Positions 1 through 7,516 of a stretch of 64,000 nt of DNA are shown here, one piece after another. The position numbers and the translations under genes are program-made. The notes under the pieces are model-generated. The model was not told the DNA's origin and ran no database searches. It worked only from the letters and a program-made list of their open reading frames with translations. This DNA comes from Flavobacterium dankookense (lineage in GTDB: Bacteria > Bacteroidota > Bacteroidia > Flavobacteriales > Flavobacteriaceae). Within the stretch, counting starts at the first letter, position 1. Each line of letters starts with the position of its first letter. Location of the stretch: NCBI RefSeq assembly GCF_004362665.1, contig NZ_SNXR01000014.1:62001-126000 (forward strand). Reading direction: 5' to 3'.

Positions 1-641
1 TTTTTAGTGATTGTTTTATACAATTGATTCGGTTCATAATAAACACTTCCCGTTTCGTTAACCAATGCTATTTCATACAATCCTTTGGCTGGAACCCATG
101 TAGCAGTAGCTTTATATAGTTTTACTTCGTTCGCAACATTGGTTTGATAATCAAAACGAATAGTATGCTTTTCAGCATTGTTCATTGCCCAATCATTGCC
201 TGGTGCTGCTTGCTCTAAAACACGGTTTAGTGGTGAATTCTCCAATCGCTTTTCGCTATACGGATTAACATCACCATACCATGTTTGATACTGAGTAGCT
301 TGCTCTTGTTTCAGCGTGTTACTATCCATAAACAGCATCGTGTTTTGCTGTGAGGCAAATGGTAAATATTCCATCGTTTGTCTACCGAAACCATCATATT
401 CAATATGCGTGATGATATCTTTTGCTGTTGCTGATTGCGCTTTGGCTATTTGTTGTATAGGTCTTCCTAAACCATCAAAATAAGTGATACTTTGTGTTTT
501 TTGAGCATCCGTTGGATTAGGTGTTACAGTCGTTGGTACTTTATAAGTAGTGTTCTTTATATAATTCTGGTCTGAGCTCGGCAATTGCCCATAAGCAAAG
601 AAAGAAAATAATGTGGCGGTGATAAATAATAACTTTTTCAT
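1..641 (-). CDS. DUF6443/RHS-type secreted protein, N-terminal part (runs off the window)
   Basis: The frame is open from an ATG at 639-641 to the left edge, so only about 213 N-terminal residues are visible. It starts with a signal peptide (MKKLLFITATLFSFFAYGQ). Segments such as SITYFDGLGRPIQQIAK and HIEYDGFGRQTMEYLPFAS are typical of the DUF6443 region at the start of Bacteroidota RHS-like proteins, where YD-type strands begin to build a shell. The start codon lies 6 bases after the stop of the upstream RHS-like gene, so the two are almost certainly co-transcribed. In related proteins a long YD-repeat shell and a variable C-terminal domain, sometimes a toxin, follow. That part lies outside the window, so no activity can be assigned. 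Confidence 0.8.
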   Translation of the reverse strand, partial: MKKLLFITATLFSFFAYGQLPSSDQNYIKNTTYKVPTTVTPNPTDAQKTQSITYFDGLGRPIQQIAKAQSATAKDIITHIEYDGFGRQTMEYLPFASQQNTMLFMDSNTLKQEQATQYQTWYGDVNPYSEKRLENSPLNRVLEQAAPGNDWAMNNAEKHTIRFDYQTNVANEVKLYKATATWVPAKGLYEIALVNETGSVYYEPNQLYKTITK

Positions 642-647
642 CTTGCT

Positions 648-3600
648 TTAGTTTTGAGTTCTGTAATGGTATTCGTTCTCCGAAAGTATATTGCCTTGAT
701 GGTCTTTTACCTGTTTTAATCGCCCAAAAGTATCATACTCATAAGTTGTTTTTTGTCCTTTCGGATCGGTTATCGTGCTTACGCCAATTAATGGTTTATA
801 GGTCAGTGTAGTAATCATACTATTAGGAAATGAAGTTCTCAATGCGTTGAGTGATGTGAGTAGATTAGCTTCGTTATTATTTAAGTCGGACTTACTCTGA
901 ATATCAGCAATGGTAGCAGCAGGTATTGAAGCATAAGCGATGTTTTCTAGTTTTGCAACGGGTTGCGTTTTATTGTAACCCCAAATATAACTGATCTTCA
1001 TTCCGTCTTTTTTCTCAACTTCTAGTGGGTTGCCGTTAGTTGTGTCAATCAGATTATATTTTACTCGATCTTCTAGGGCACCATTACCTTTGCTTGTTTT
1101 GATTAGTTCGGGTAGTAAAAAAATACCACTAGTCGTGTCCCAATCTTTATAAACAGTTTTCTGTTCATATATTTTAACATCATTTCTGTATGTTTCTATT
1201 TTTAGCGGTTTTGATATTATGTTTTTAAGAACTAAATTTTGAATATTTGGCTCATTACTCATTTCATTATCAACTGGATAATAATAATTAGTTATGATAG
1301 TATCATTGGTGGAACTTAACACTCTTTTACTTGATAGATTATTATTCCTATAATCATAATATTCGTTAGTTTCAAAATCACCGTTACTTTCATAAAATAT
1401 TGTTTTAACAGACTTTATAGCATCAAAACCTGTATAATTTTTAAAGTAAGGCGTTTTAAAACCAGCTCCTGCGGCGGTCCAATGGCCAGATGCCAGCATT
1501 ACTGGATTATCATCGGGTTGATATAAATTAAGGCCGTTTCCAGATATCACATTTCCATCTATTACTGGAATAAAATTAGATGCTCTATCAAAAACGAGAG
1601 CATTATCTGGATCAAATTCATTTTGATTAAAATAATCAGTAATAATATCTTCTACAAACCCCTTGTCATATTCTAAGTCTAAACCGTAATAATCATAAAT
1701 TGTCCTTTTTTTAATCGCATCGTTAATATAATCAGTTGTTGTCAAAAGTTTACCGCTTTGCCAAGGTTTAGGTTCATAAATCTTTAAGTGAGTCCTTAAA
1801 TAATGATCTGAAAATAAAGGGCTTGCAAAAGAATAAGTGTAATCCGTTTTCATATAATCATTATTATCATTCAAATTCATGATTTTTTTTGTAACTTTTT
1901 GATATCCAATATGAGAACCATGTGTTTTAATCATAGGAAGATTTGGCTCGGAAGATTTTTTTATTATGATTCTATTTATATGATTATTTGGATTTTGATT
2001 GGTTGGGAGAAAATCATTGTAGGACACTAAATTAATAAAAGTAGGTATTGAAGTCATTCTACCGCTGGATTTACCATTATCATTCAAATAACTATATGTA
2101 GTTTTATAAGCATTTTGAGGAGTATTTGATGTAACTTCTTTGATCCTTAATCCACCAACAATAATTTCAGTTTTATTTTTCCTCCTTAACCTTAAGCTTA
2201 TTGATGTTGAATGATATTGTTGTAATTCTTGTGAGTTTAAATAGGATGATCCATTGCTATTAAAATATCCTTGGTATAGCTCTATTTTAAATCTGTATGT
2301 TCCATGTGGTAAATTTAAATTATCAACATAACTACCTGAGTTTCCATTACTGTTTTCATTTACTGAAATGGTTTTACTGAAATAGGGTTGAAAACTAGTA
2401 CCATTAAATTTCTCAATATCACATTTGACATAATTATTACTCGGAAGAAAAGTCTGGTAAAATGGAATTTTAAAAGGTAAGTTGCTATTTATAAATAGAT
2501 TGTTAGTCATACTTGGTGATATACTTTGATCTATAACAAATGGTTCACTGTATAAAAATTTTCTCCTTGCAGGATAATATGTATCGGGTATTGGTTCTGG
2601 ATAATAATTATTTAATGCATAGCCTGAGATATATAAATCCCGGAATTCATTTTGATATAATTCATCCGTTATTTTATCTATTAAATCTTGAGGAACATCA
2701 CCTAAGGATATATTTGCAATATTATTTTCATACTCAAACTCCGTATAACCACCTTCTGGATAAATAATTTTTTTTAAGGAAAAAGTTTTCGAATATAAAG
2801 GACTTATCCTATCATAACAATTAGTAACACACTCTACATCAAAAATTTTTGGCATTATATTAGCACTATTGTCCCCATTGAAGTAACCCCAATAATCTCT
2901 AGAAAAAGAGTCTTTTGTAGGCACTTTATCGAAAACATTATATTCCAGTGAATATTTTTCAACAACAGATCCATCGTTCCCTTTAAATTCTATGCTATCA
3001 AGCTTTAATCTTTTTGTTCTAGATATAACATTATTTATGGGTACGACTGGTTGGTTTGAAACAAAATAACTATGATTCAAATTTACTTCTTTAATTAATT
3101 GATTATTTTCAAAAACTTTAATTCCAACTAGCCTTTTTGAACCACTCAATAAATCATCTCTATTTCCATAAATAAATTCAATCATTCCATTAGGGAAATG
3201 TATTTTACTTATTAGACTTTCTCTATTTTTATAATCATAAGAATTACCAAATGAAATAGGGTTACTTGCAAGACCAGGGCTTACACCTCCTTCAAAACCT
3301 GTCCAGGTTGACCTTGTACTAGTTGTATACTCACTTTGAATGTATTCGTAATTTATTTCAAGATTATTTTTGGTAATAATTTTTTTAATTTGCCATGAGT
3401 TATCAAAATATAATCCTCCATTTTTTCTAACACTTCTTCTCCCATCTTCCCCAAAAAATACTTTATTTCCATCAGGAAGATTAGCAATTAGATTATAAAA
3501 TACCGTATTATAACCTTGGATGTATTGGGTCATAAAGTCAAATTTTATATTATTCAAAGGATAATTAATAAAATTACTCGTTTGCTGATTGTACATAAAA

Positions 3601-4166
3601 GAACCAGAATTTCCCAAGAAATTATAGAAAAACTCATCAGGTCTAGTGTCTCGAGTTAATTGATAGGAAACATAAGGATTACTATGAAGAATTGCATCTC
3701 GATAAAGATGAACCTTAGCCCAATATAAACCTGCATAAATGTCACCACCCGAAGGCGGAATAAAATCGGGAATTGTTGTTTTATTATAACCTATACCATT
3801 TACGCTATTGTAATTAGTTGATATAAAACTCCTTTCGTCTGGAGCCCCATTATTTTTTCTTGATATTTCTCCTCCAATATTTAGATACCAACCTAGCCCA
3901 ACTATACTAGCTTCCTCTTCTACTTTTATACCTCCAGTATTATATGAGATAGAAATTGGAATTTCTATATCTTTATCAATAATAGTATAAATTGGAATAT
4001 CAATATTTGTAGTTCCTGTATAATTTGATATGTCGTAATTAAATCTTTTTTTAAATGCAAAGCTTTCAGGAGTCATAGGAATAAAATCAACTATCTCGGT
4101 AGTAGCCTGTCCAAAACAACCAATCCAAAAAACCAAACCAACCATTACAACTATATATTTTCTCAT
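648..4166 (-). CDS. Secreted RHS/YD-repeat-like protein
   Basis: This 1172-residue protein begins with a signal peptide ending near CFGQA, where Cys17 could be a lipobox (WIGC) as an alternative. The body is Tyr/Asn-rich beta sequence. The C-terminal 80 residues contain recognisable RHS/YD elements (TDPKGQKTTYEYDTFGRLK, KDHQGNILSENEY). There is no metalloprotease, nuclease or other catalytic motif that I can see, and it stops soon after the YD repeat instead of carrying an RHS core and variable tip. The downstream gene, 6 bases away, restarts with a signal peptide and DUF6443-type sequence, so this looks like the first half of a two-protein exported RHS system. Its role as surface protein, adhesin or toxin shell cannot be told from the sequence. 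Confidence 0.75.
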   Translation of the reverse strand: MRKYIVVMVGLVFWIGCFGQATTEIVDFIPMTPESFAFKKRFNYDISNYTGTTNIDIPIYTIIDKDIEIPISISYNTGGIKVEEEASIVGLGWYLNIGGEISRKNNGAPDERSFISTNYNSVNGIGYNKTTIPDFIPPSGGDIYAGLYWAKVHLYRDAILHSNPYVSYQLTRDTRPDEFFYNFLGNSGSFMYNQQTSNFINYPLNNIKFDFMTQYIQGYNTVFYNLIANLPDGNKVFFGEDGRRSVRKNGGLYFDNSWQIKKIITKNNLEINYEYIQSEYTTSTRSTWTGFEGGVSPGLASNPISFGNSYDYKNRESLISKIHFPNGMIEFIYGNRDDLLSGSKRLVGIKVFENNQLIKEVNLNHSYFVSNQPVVPINNVISRTKRLKLDSIEFKGNDGSVVEKYSLEYNVFDKVPTKDSFSRDYWGYFNGDNSANIMPKIFDVECVTNCYDRISPLYSKTFSLKKIIYPEGGYTEFEYENNIANISLGDVPQDLIDKITDELYQNEFRDLYISGYALNNYYPEPIPDTYYPARRKFLYSEPFVIDQSISPSMTNNLFINSNLPFKIPFYQTFLPSNNYVKCDIEKFNGTSFQPYFSKTISVNENSNGNSGSYVDNLNLPHGTYRFKIELYQGYFNSNGSSYLNSQELQQYHSTSISLRLRRKNKTEIIVGGLRIKEVTSNTPQNAYKTTYSYLNDNGKSSGRMTSIPTFINLVSYNDFLPTNQNPNNHINRIIIKKSSEPNLPMIKTHGSHIGYQKVTKKIMNLNDNNDYMKTDYTYSFASPLFSDHYLRTHLKIYEPKPWQSGKLLTTTDYINDAIKKRTIYDYYGLDLEYDKGFVEDIITDYFNQNEFDPDNALVFDRASNFIPVIDGNVISGNGLNLYQPDDNPVMLASGHWTAAGAGFKTPYFKNYTGFDAIKSVKTIFYESNGDFETNEYYDYRNNNLSSKRVLSSTNDTIITNYYYPVDNEMSNEPNIQNLVLKNIISKPLKIETYRNDVKIYEQKTVYKDWDTTSGIFLLPELIKTSKGNGALEDRVKYNLIDTTNGNPLEVEKKDGMKISYIWGYNKTQPVAKLENIAYASIPAATIADIQSKSDLNNNEANLLTSLNALRTSFPNSMITTLTYKPLIGVSTITDPKGQKTTYEYDTFGRLKQVKDHQGNILSENEYHYRTQN

Positions 4167-4175
4167 ATCTAAAAT

Positions 4176-4247
4176 TTCTATATTCTTTATTCTATTCTCT
4201 ATTTTCTATTCTCTCTCAACTGCCAACTGACCACTGACCACTGAACA
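4176..4247. repeat. Degenerate heptamer array
   Basis: The 81-base gap between two minus-strand genes reads as consecutive 7-mers in one phase: first TTCTATA/TTCTATT-type units, then CTCTCTC, then AACTGCC/CACTGAC-type units, up to the stop codon of the propeller gene. About ten to eleven units fit without an indel. It resembles the heptanucleotide STRR repeats known from cyanobacteria in form, not in sequence. Confidence 0.7.
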
Positions 4248-5873
4248 CTACCTCTTCCTTCCCTTTATCACCTTCACACCATCGCTTTGTTTCTCTGTTT
4301 TGATGTTAACAATATAAATCCCTTCCGGATAACCTTGTAAATCGATAGGCACCGTTCGCTCCTTGATTTCAAAAGTCTGCAACACATGTCCTGCGAGGTC
4401 AACCACTGTAGCCGTGCCTTTTTCAAACTCATAACCCACAATCACATTGGTAAAATCTACCGCAGGGTTTGGTATCGCTTGAATTGGTTCTTTTTTCTCT
4501 TTTGGTTTTTGCTTGTCTTTGAGTTTCACCACCCAAAAATCATTGCCTCCTTTACTGGTGTTTCTATCATTAGAGATTTTACCCTTACTCGTTCCCGCCA
4601 TCAAATAACCGCCATCTCTAGTTTCAATCACTTTCTTCAAAATATCTTCTCCATCACTACCTACGTCTTTTCGCCATTTCTCTTCTCCTTTTTCATTAAG
4701 CTTTATCGCTACATAATCAGCTGTTCCTTTCACCAACTTGTCATTCCCGCGAATGCGTGAGGTCTTGTTATTCCCGCGAATGCGGGAACCTTGCGCATAA
4801 CCACCCAACAAGATACTCCTATCATCATTCTCAACCAATGACGTTAAAATATCAACCTTACTAATATTATAGGTTTCTTGCCAAAGAATATCTTTGTTCT
4901 CTTGGTCAAGTTTAATCACCCAAAAGTCCGTTCCACTTTCGTTGCTACTTCTTTTGTCATCTCCCGTTTCAGAGTTAGAATTACCACCCAAAAGATAATT
5001 TCCGTCTTGCGCTGTATGCACAACATACAGTTGGTCATCTCCTTTACCACCAATGGTTTTCTGCCATTGCTCGTTGCCATCCTTATCCAATTTGATAATC
5101 CAATAATCACTAGCACCATAACTCTTTTGCGTCTTTGTTCCAACATCAGACGAATTAGAACTTCCACCCAATAAATAACCACCGTCTTGGGTTATAGCAA
5201 TACTGCGTAATTCATCATTGTAATCACCACCAAAAGTTTGCTGCCAAACAATTTTTCCGTCTTTATCCAGTTTCAGCACCCAATAATCCAAGCCACCAAA
5301 ATTACCCACACTTTTATCTCCCGATTTTTCCGAACTACTCGAACCTCCAATTACAAACCCACCATCTTTAGTTCTAACTACAGCCGTCAAATCATCTTGT
5401 CCACTTCCGCCAATTGTTTTTTGCCATTCTTCACCACCTTGCGCATTGAGTTTAATAATCCAAAAATCCGACTGTCCTTTAGTGCTTTCTTTTTTATCCA
5501 ATCCTTCTGCTGATTGTGACGAACCCGCCAACAAAAAACCGCCTTCATTGGTCAACAAAACACAACGCAATATGTCTTGTCCCGTTCCACCAAAACTCTT
5601 TTGCCAATCCAATTCGCCTTTCTCATCCATCTTCCAAACCCAATAATCCAAATCACCACGATTGTCTTCCGTCTTGTTTCCTGTCTTTTTAGACAACGAA
5701 CTTCCGGCTAGAATAAAACCATAGTCTGGTGTAGGAATTACATCGAATAAATACTCGGCATGTTTACCACCATAACTTTTTTCCCAAAGAATGTCTTGGG
5801 ATTGTGCAGTGCTGATTGTAAGAAGGAATAATGCTAAAAAGCGAGACTTTTTAAGGGTATAAAATAAAATCAT
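4248..5873 (-). CDS. Seven-bladed propeller protein with T9SS type A sorting domain
   Basis: This is a secreted 541-residue protein. A signal peptide (to about STAQSQ, residue 26) is followed by seven repeats of about 60 residues, each with the pattern W-x-K-x-x-GG ... D-GG-x-x-x-GG-S-x-S ... D-x-W-x-x-KLD. This is the signature of a WD40-unlike beta-propeller common in Bacteroidota surface proteins. Residues from about 465 form a T9SS type A C-terminal domain (IPNPAVDFTNVIVGYE, then GIYIVNIKT), so the protein should cross the outer membrane through the type IX system. The loop of blade six (about residues 360-378) has an Arg-rich insertion, SRIRGNNKTSRIRGNDK, encoded by a palindromic DNA repeat and absent from the other blades. 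No catalytic site is visible. Confidence 0.85.
   Translation of the reverse strand: MILFYTLKKSRFLALFLLTISTAQSQDILWEKSYGGKHAEYLFDVIPTPDYGFILAGSSLSKKTGNKTEDNRGDLDYWVWKMDEKGELDWQKSFGGTGQDILRCVLLTNEGGFLLAGSSQSAEGLDKKESTKGQSDFWIIKLNAQGGEEWQKTIGGSGQDDLTAVVRTKDGGFVIGGSSSSEKSGDKSVGNFGGLDYWVLKLDKDGKIVWQQTFGGDYNDELRSIAITQDGGYLLGGSSNSSDVGTKTQKSYGASDYWIIKLDKDGNEQWQKTIGGKGDDQLYVVHTAQDGNYLLGGNSNSETGDDKRSSNESGTDFWVIKLDQENKDILWQETYNISKVDILTSLVENDDRSILLGGYAQGSRIRGNNKTSRIRGNDKLVKGTADYVAIKLNEKGEEKWRKDVGSDGEDILKKVIETRDGGYLMAGTSKGKISNDRNTSKGGNDFWVVKLKDKQKPKEKKEPIQAIPNPAVDFTNVIVGYEFEKGTATVVDLAGHVLQTFEIKERTVPIDLQGYPEGIYIVNIKTEKQSDGVKVIKGRKR
4743..4788. repeat. Palindromic ATTCCCGCGAATGCGGGAA-type repeat inside a CDS
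   Basis: A full copy lies at 4770-4788 and a partial copy (ending GCGTGA) at 4743-4760, offset by 27 bases so the reading frame is kept. The GGGAA/TTCCC arms pair around a CGAATG-type centre. Similar short palindromes (dRS3-like) are usually intergenic in other bacteria. Here both copies are translated. Confidence 0.75.
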
Positions 5874-6015
5874 AAAAGAAAGTGTTAATTGATTGGTGTT
5901 AAATGTAAGAATTTATTTTGTTAGTATTTTATCTAAGCAATGTATTTTTTTGTTATTCTTTCATAAAGATTTTGTAAGGCAAACATATTTCATTCATTCC
6001 ACTTTTCACTTTCGT

Positions 6016-6094
6016 AAAACCCTAATTCGAATTAGGAAAAACCCTAATCAACAAATAGGGAAAACCCTAATTTGAATTAGGGTTTTCCCTATTT
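6016..6094. repeat. Palindrome cluster built from AAAACCCTAATT
   Basis: Three copies of AAAACCCTAAT start at 6016, 6038 and 6061. The first contains the perfect palindrome CCTAATTCGAATTAGG (6021-6036). The last forms a 20-base perfect inverted repeat (6053-6072 with 6075-6094, two-base centre) followed by a short T-run. It sits in the 450-base gap between the propeller gene and the helical-protein gene. The rest of that gap (5874-6015 and 6095-6326) shows no gene, only AT-rich DNA and a weak minus-strand -7-like TACATTTA at 5900-5907 for the propeller gene. Confidence 0.75.
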
Positions 6095-6326
6095 TTGGCT
6101 AATATAGAAATCAGCATTAAAATAAAACTAAGTAGAAATACGGATTTTTAATGGAAATCAAGAAAACTTTGCGTCTTAGCGAGAAAAAAATATTGAAACG
6201 ATATGCAAGTGAAACAACTGCTAAAACTTTAACAAAAATTTAAATCTTTACTTACAAACTCTGGCAAGCATTTTGATAATTGCTTTGTGTGAAATAGTTC
6301 ACAAACAATTAATAAATCAAAAAAAT

Positions 6327-7034
6327 ATGAACTCAAATTCAGAAGTAAGTTACGGAGCAAGAATCGGTAACGCAGAAAAACTAGTCGCAGCACTACAAAA
6401 TTTCAACAACTACACACCAATTAAACCCGAGTACAGCATCAACGCCTACAACGATTTAATAACGTCCATCAAATCCCAAAACAACGATGTAGCCAGCAAA
6501 AAACAAAGCTATTCCTTAGCCGTAGAAAAAAGAAAACAAGTGTACGACTTAAAAATAAACGCAATAAAAAAACTACTTTCTCCAATAAACGCTGCCGTAA
6601 AAGTATCCTTTGGAAGAACTGCCAAAGAAGCAACCGATGTAGCCAGCATCATTGCAAAAATTAGAGGAGCAAACATAAAAAGCAAGAAAACTGCCAATCC
6701 AGACGAAGCAACCGTAAGCCAATCGTACCAATCCTTCAACTCGAAAGCCCAATTCTTTGCCGACTTAATTGCCAATCTATCAAATTTTGGGACAGATTAT
6801 ACTCCAGCAAATTCAGAAATAACCATCACCGAATTAAACAATCGATACAACGATGCCATAACGGCAAATAATGACGTAATGAACAATTTTACCCAATTTG
6901 TACAAAACAACAAAGTCCGTATCGAAAGCTACAACACCTTGTCCCAAATAGGCATTAGAATTAAAGACAGCATAAAAGCACAATATGGCAACAACTCAAC
7001 AGAATACAATCTCATAAAAGGATTAAAAATATAA
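6327..7034 (+). CDS. Unrecognised cytosolic helical protein, 235 residues
   Basis: I do not recognise this family. The start at 6327 (MNSNSEVSYGARIGN) is preferred. An upstream in-frame ATG at 6273 would add 18 residues (MIIALCEIVHKQL...) that look like chance translation. The protein has no signal peptide or membrane segment and is rich in Asn, Lys and Ala. It is probably all-helical: long amphipathic stretches around residues 15-75 (IKSQNNDVASKKQSYSLAV) and 155-230. Codon choice differs from the neighbours, with many C-ending codons (AAC, TAC, ATC), which may reflect high expression or a different history. It stands alone, with its own terminator just downstream. Confidence 0.75.
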   Translation: MNSNSEVSYGARIGNAEKLVAALQNFNNYTPIKPEYSINAYNDLITSIKSQNNDVASKKQSYSLAVEKRKQVYDLKINAIKKLLSPINAAVKVSFGRTAKEATDVASIIAKIRGANIKSKKTANPDEATVSQSYQSFNSKAQFFADLIANLSNFGTDYTPANSEITITELNNRYNDAITANNDVMNNFTQFVQNNKVRIESYNTLSQIGIRIKDSIKAQYGNNSTEYNLIKGLKI

Positions 7035-7052
7035 CCACACCCAACAAAACTA

Positions 7053-7086
7053 AAAACCTGATAGCGAGTAAAAACTATCAGGTTTT
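7053..7086 (+). terminator. Intrinsic terminator of the helical-protein gene
   Basis: A 12-base stem AAAACCTGATAG (7053-7064) pairs with CTATCAGGTTTT (7075-7086), with a 10-base loop and T-run, 18 bases after the stop codon. Confidence 0.9.
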
Positions 7087-7149
7087 TTTATCCAAAAAAA
7101 TCAACACTATAAACCCCAATCCTTCCAATAGAACTATCAAGATTATACT

Positions 7150-7443
7150 TTGTTAAAGCTACCTCATTTATTGTTGAACCTATATTACCTATTGTTGAAG
7201 CTATATTATCAATTGTTTTGTCAACCTTAGCACAGTCGAAGGGCATCTTGCTTATTGTTGAAGCTATCTTGTCGATTGTTGAACCTATCTTGTTAATACT
7301 TAAACCTACATTAACTCTTGTTCAGCCTACATAATCGATTGTCGAACCCACATAATCAATTGTTGAACCTACATTAACTCTTGTTGAACCTAAATAACCG
7401 CTTATTGAAGCTACACTATTAATACTTGAACCTAAATCATCAA
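7150..7443. repeat. 21-bp tandem array, 14 units
   Basis: Fourteen consecutive 21-base units fit exactly. Most start TTGTTGAA(C/G)CTA followed by a variable AT-rich tail. Units at 7213-7254 are the most altered, yet the phase resumes perfectly at 7255. No unit needs a net indel. The array lies between the converging terminators of the helical-protein gene and hppA, so it is probably outside both transcripts. Confidence 0.9.
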
Positions 7444-7463
7444 TTTCTTAACGAAAGCCATAA

Positions 7464-7495
7464 AAAAATGCCTCCCAAAACTGAAAGGCATTTTT
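7464..7495 (-). terminator. Intrinsic terminator of hppA
   Basis: A 10-base stem AAAAATGCCT (7464-7473) with AGGCATTTTT (7486-7495). In minus orientation it is followed by a T-run, just after the hppA stop. Confidence 0.85.
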
Positions 7496-7516
7496 GATGA
7501 ATTATATTATAGAATA

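Noticed and set aside
4386..4760. Plus-strand frames opposite the propeller gene
   Set aside because: They are antisense shadows of the repeat-rich coding strand; the minus-strand protein has signal peptide, repeats and T9SS tail.
5893..6075. Possible 60-residue plus-strand gene
   Set aside because: It is hydrophobic and Lys-rich by composition and runs into the palindrome cluster; no promoter or family resemblance.
7150..7443. CRISPR array
   Set aside because: Units are contiguous and degenerate, with no constant repeat separated by unique spacers and no cas gene nearby. The same applies to the arrays at 27.4 and 53.6 kb.
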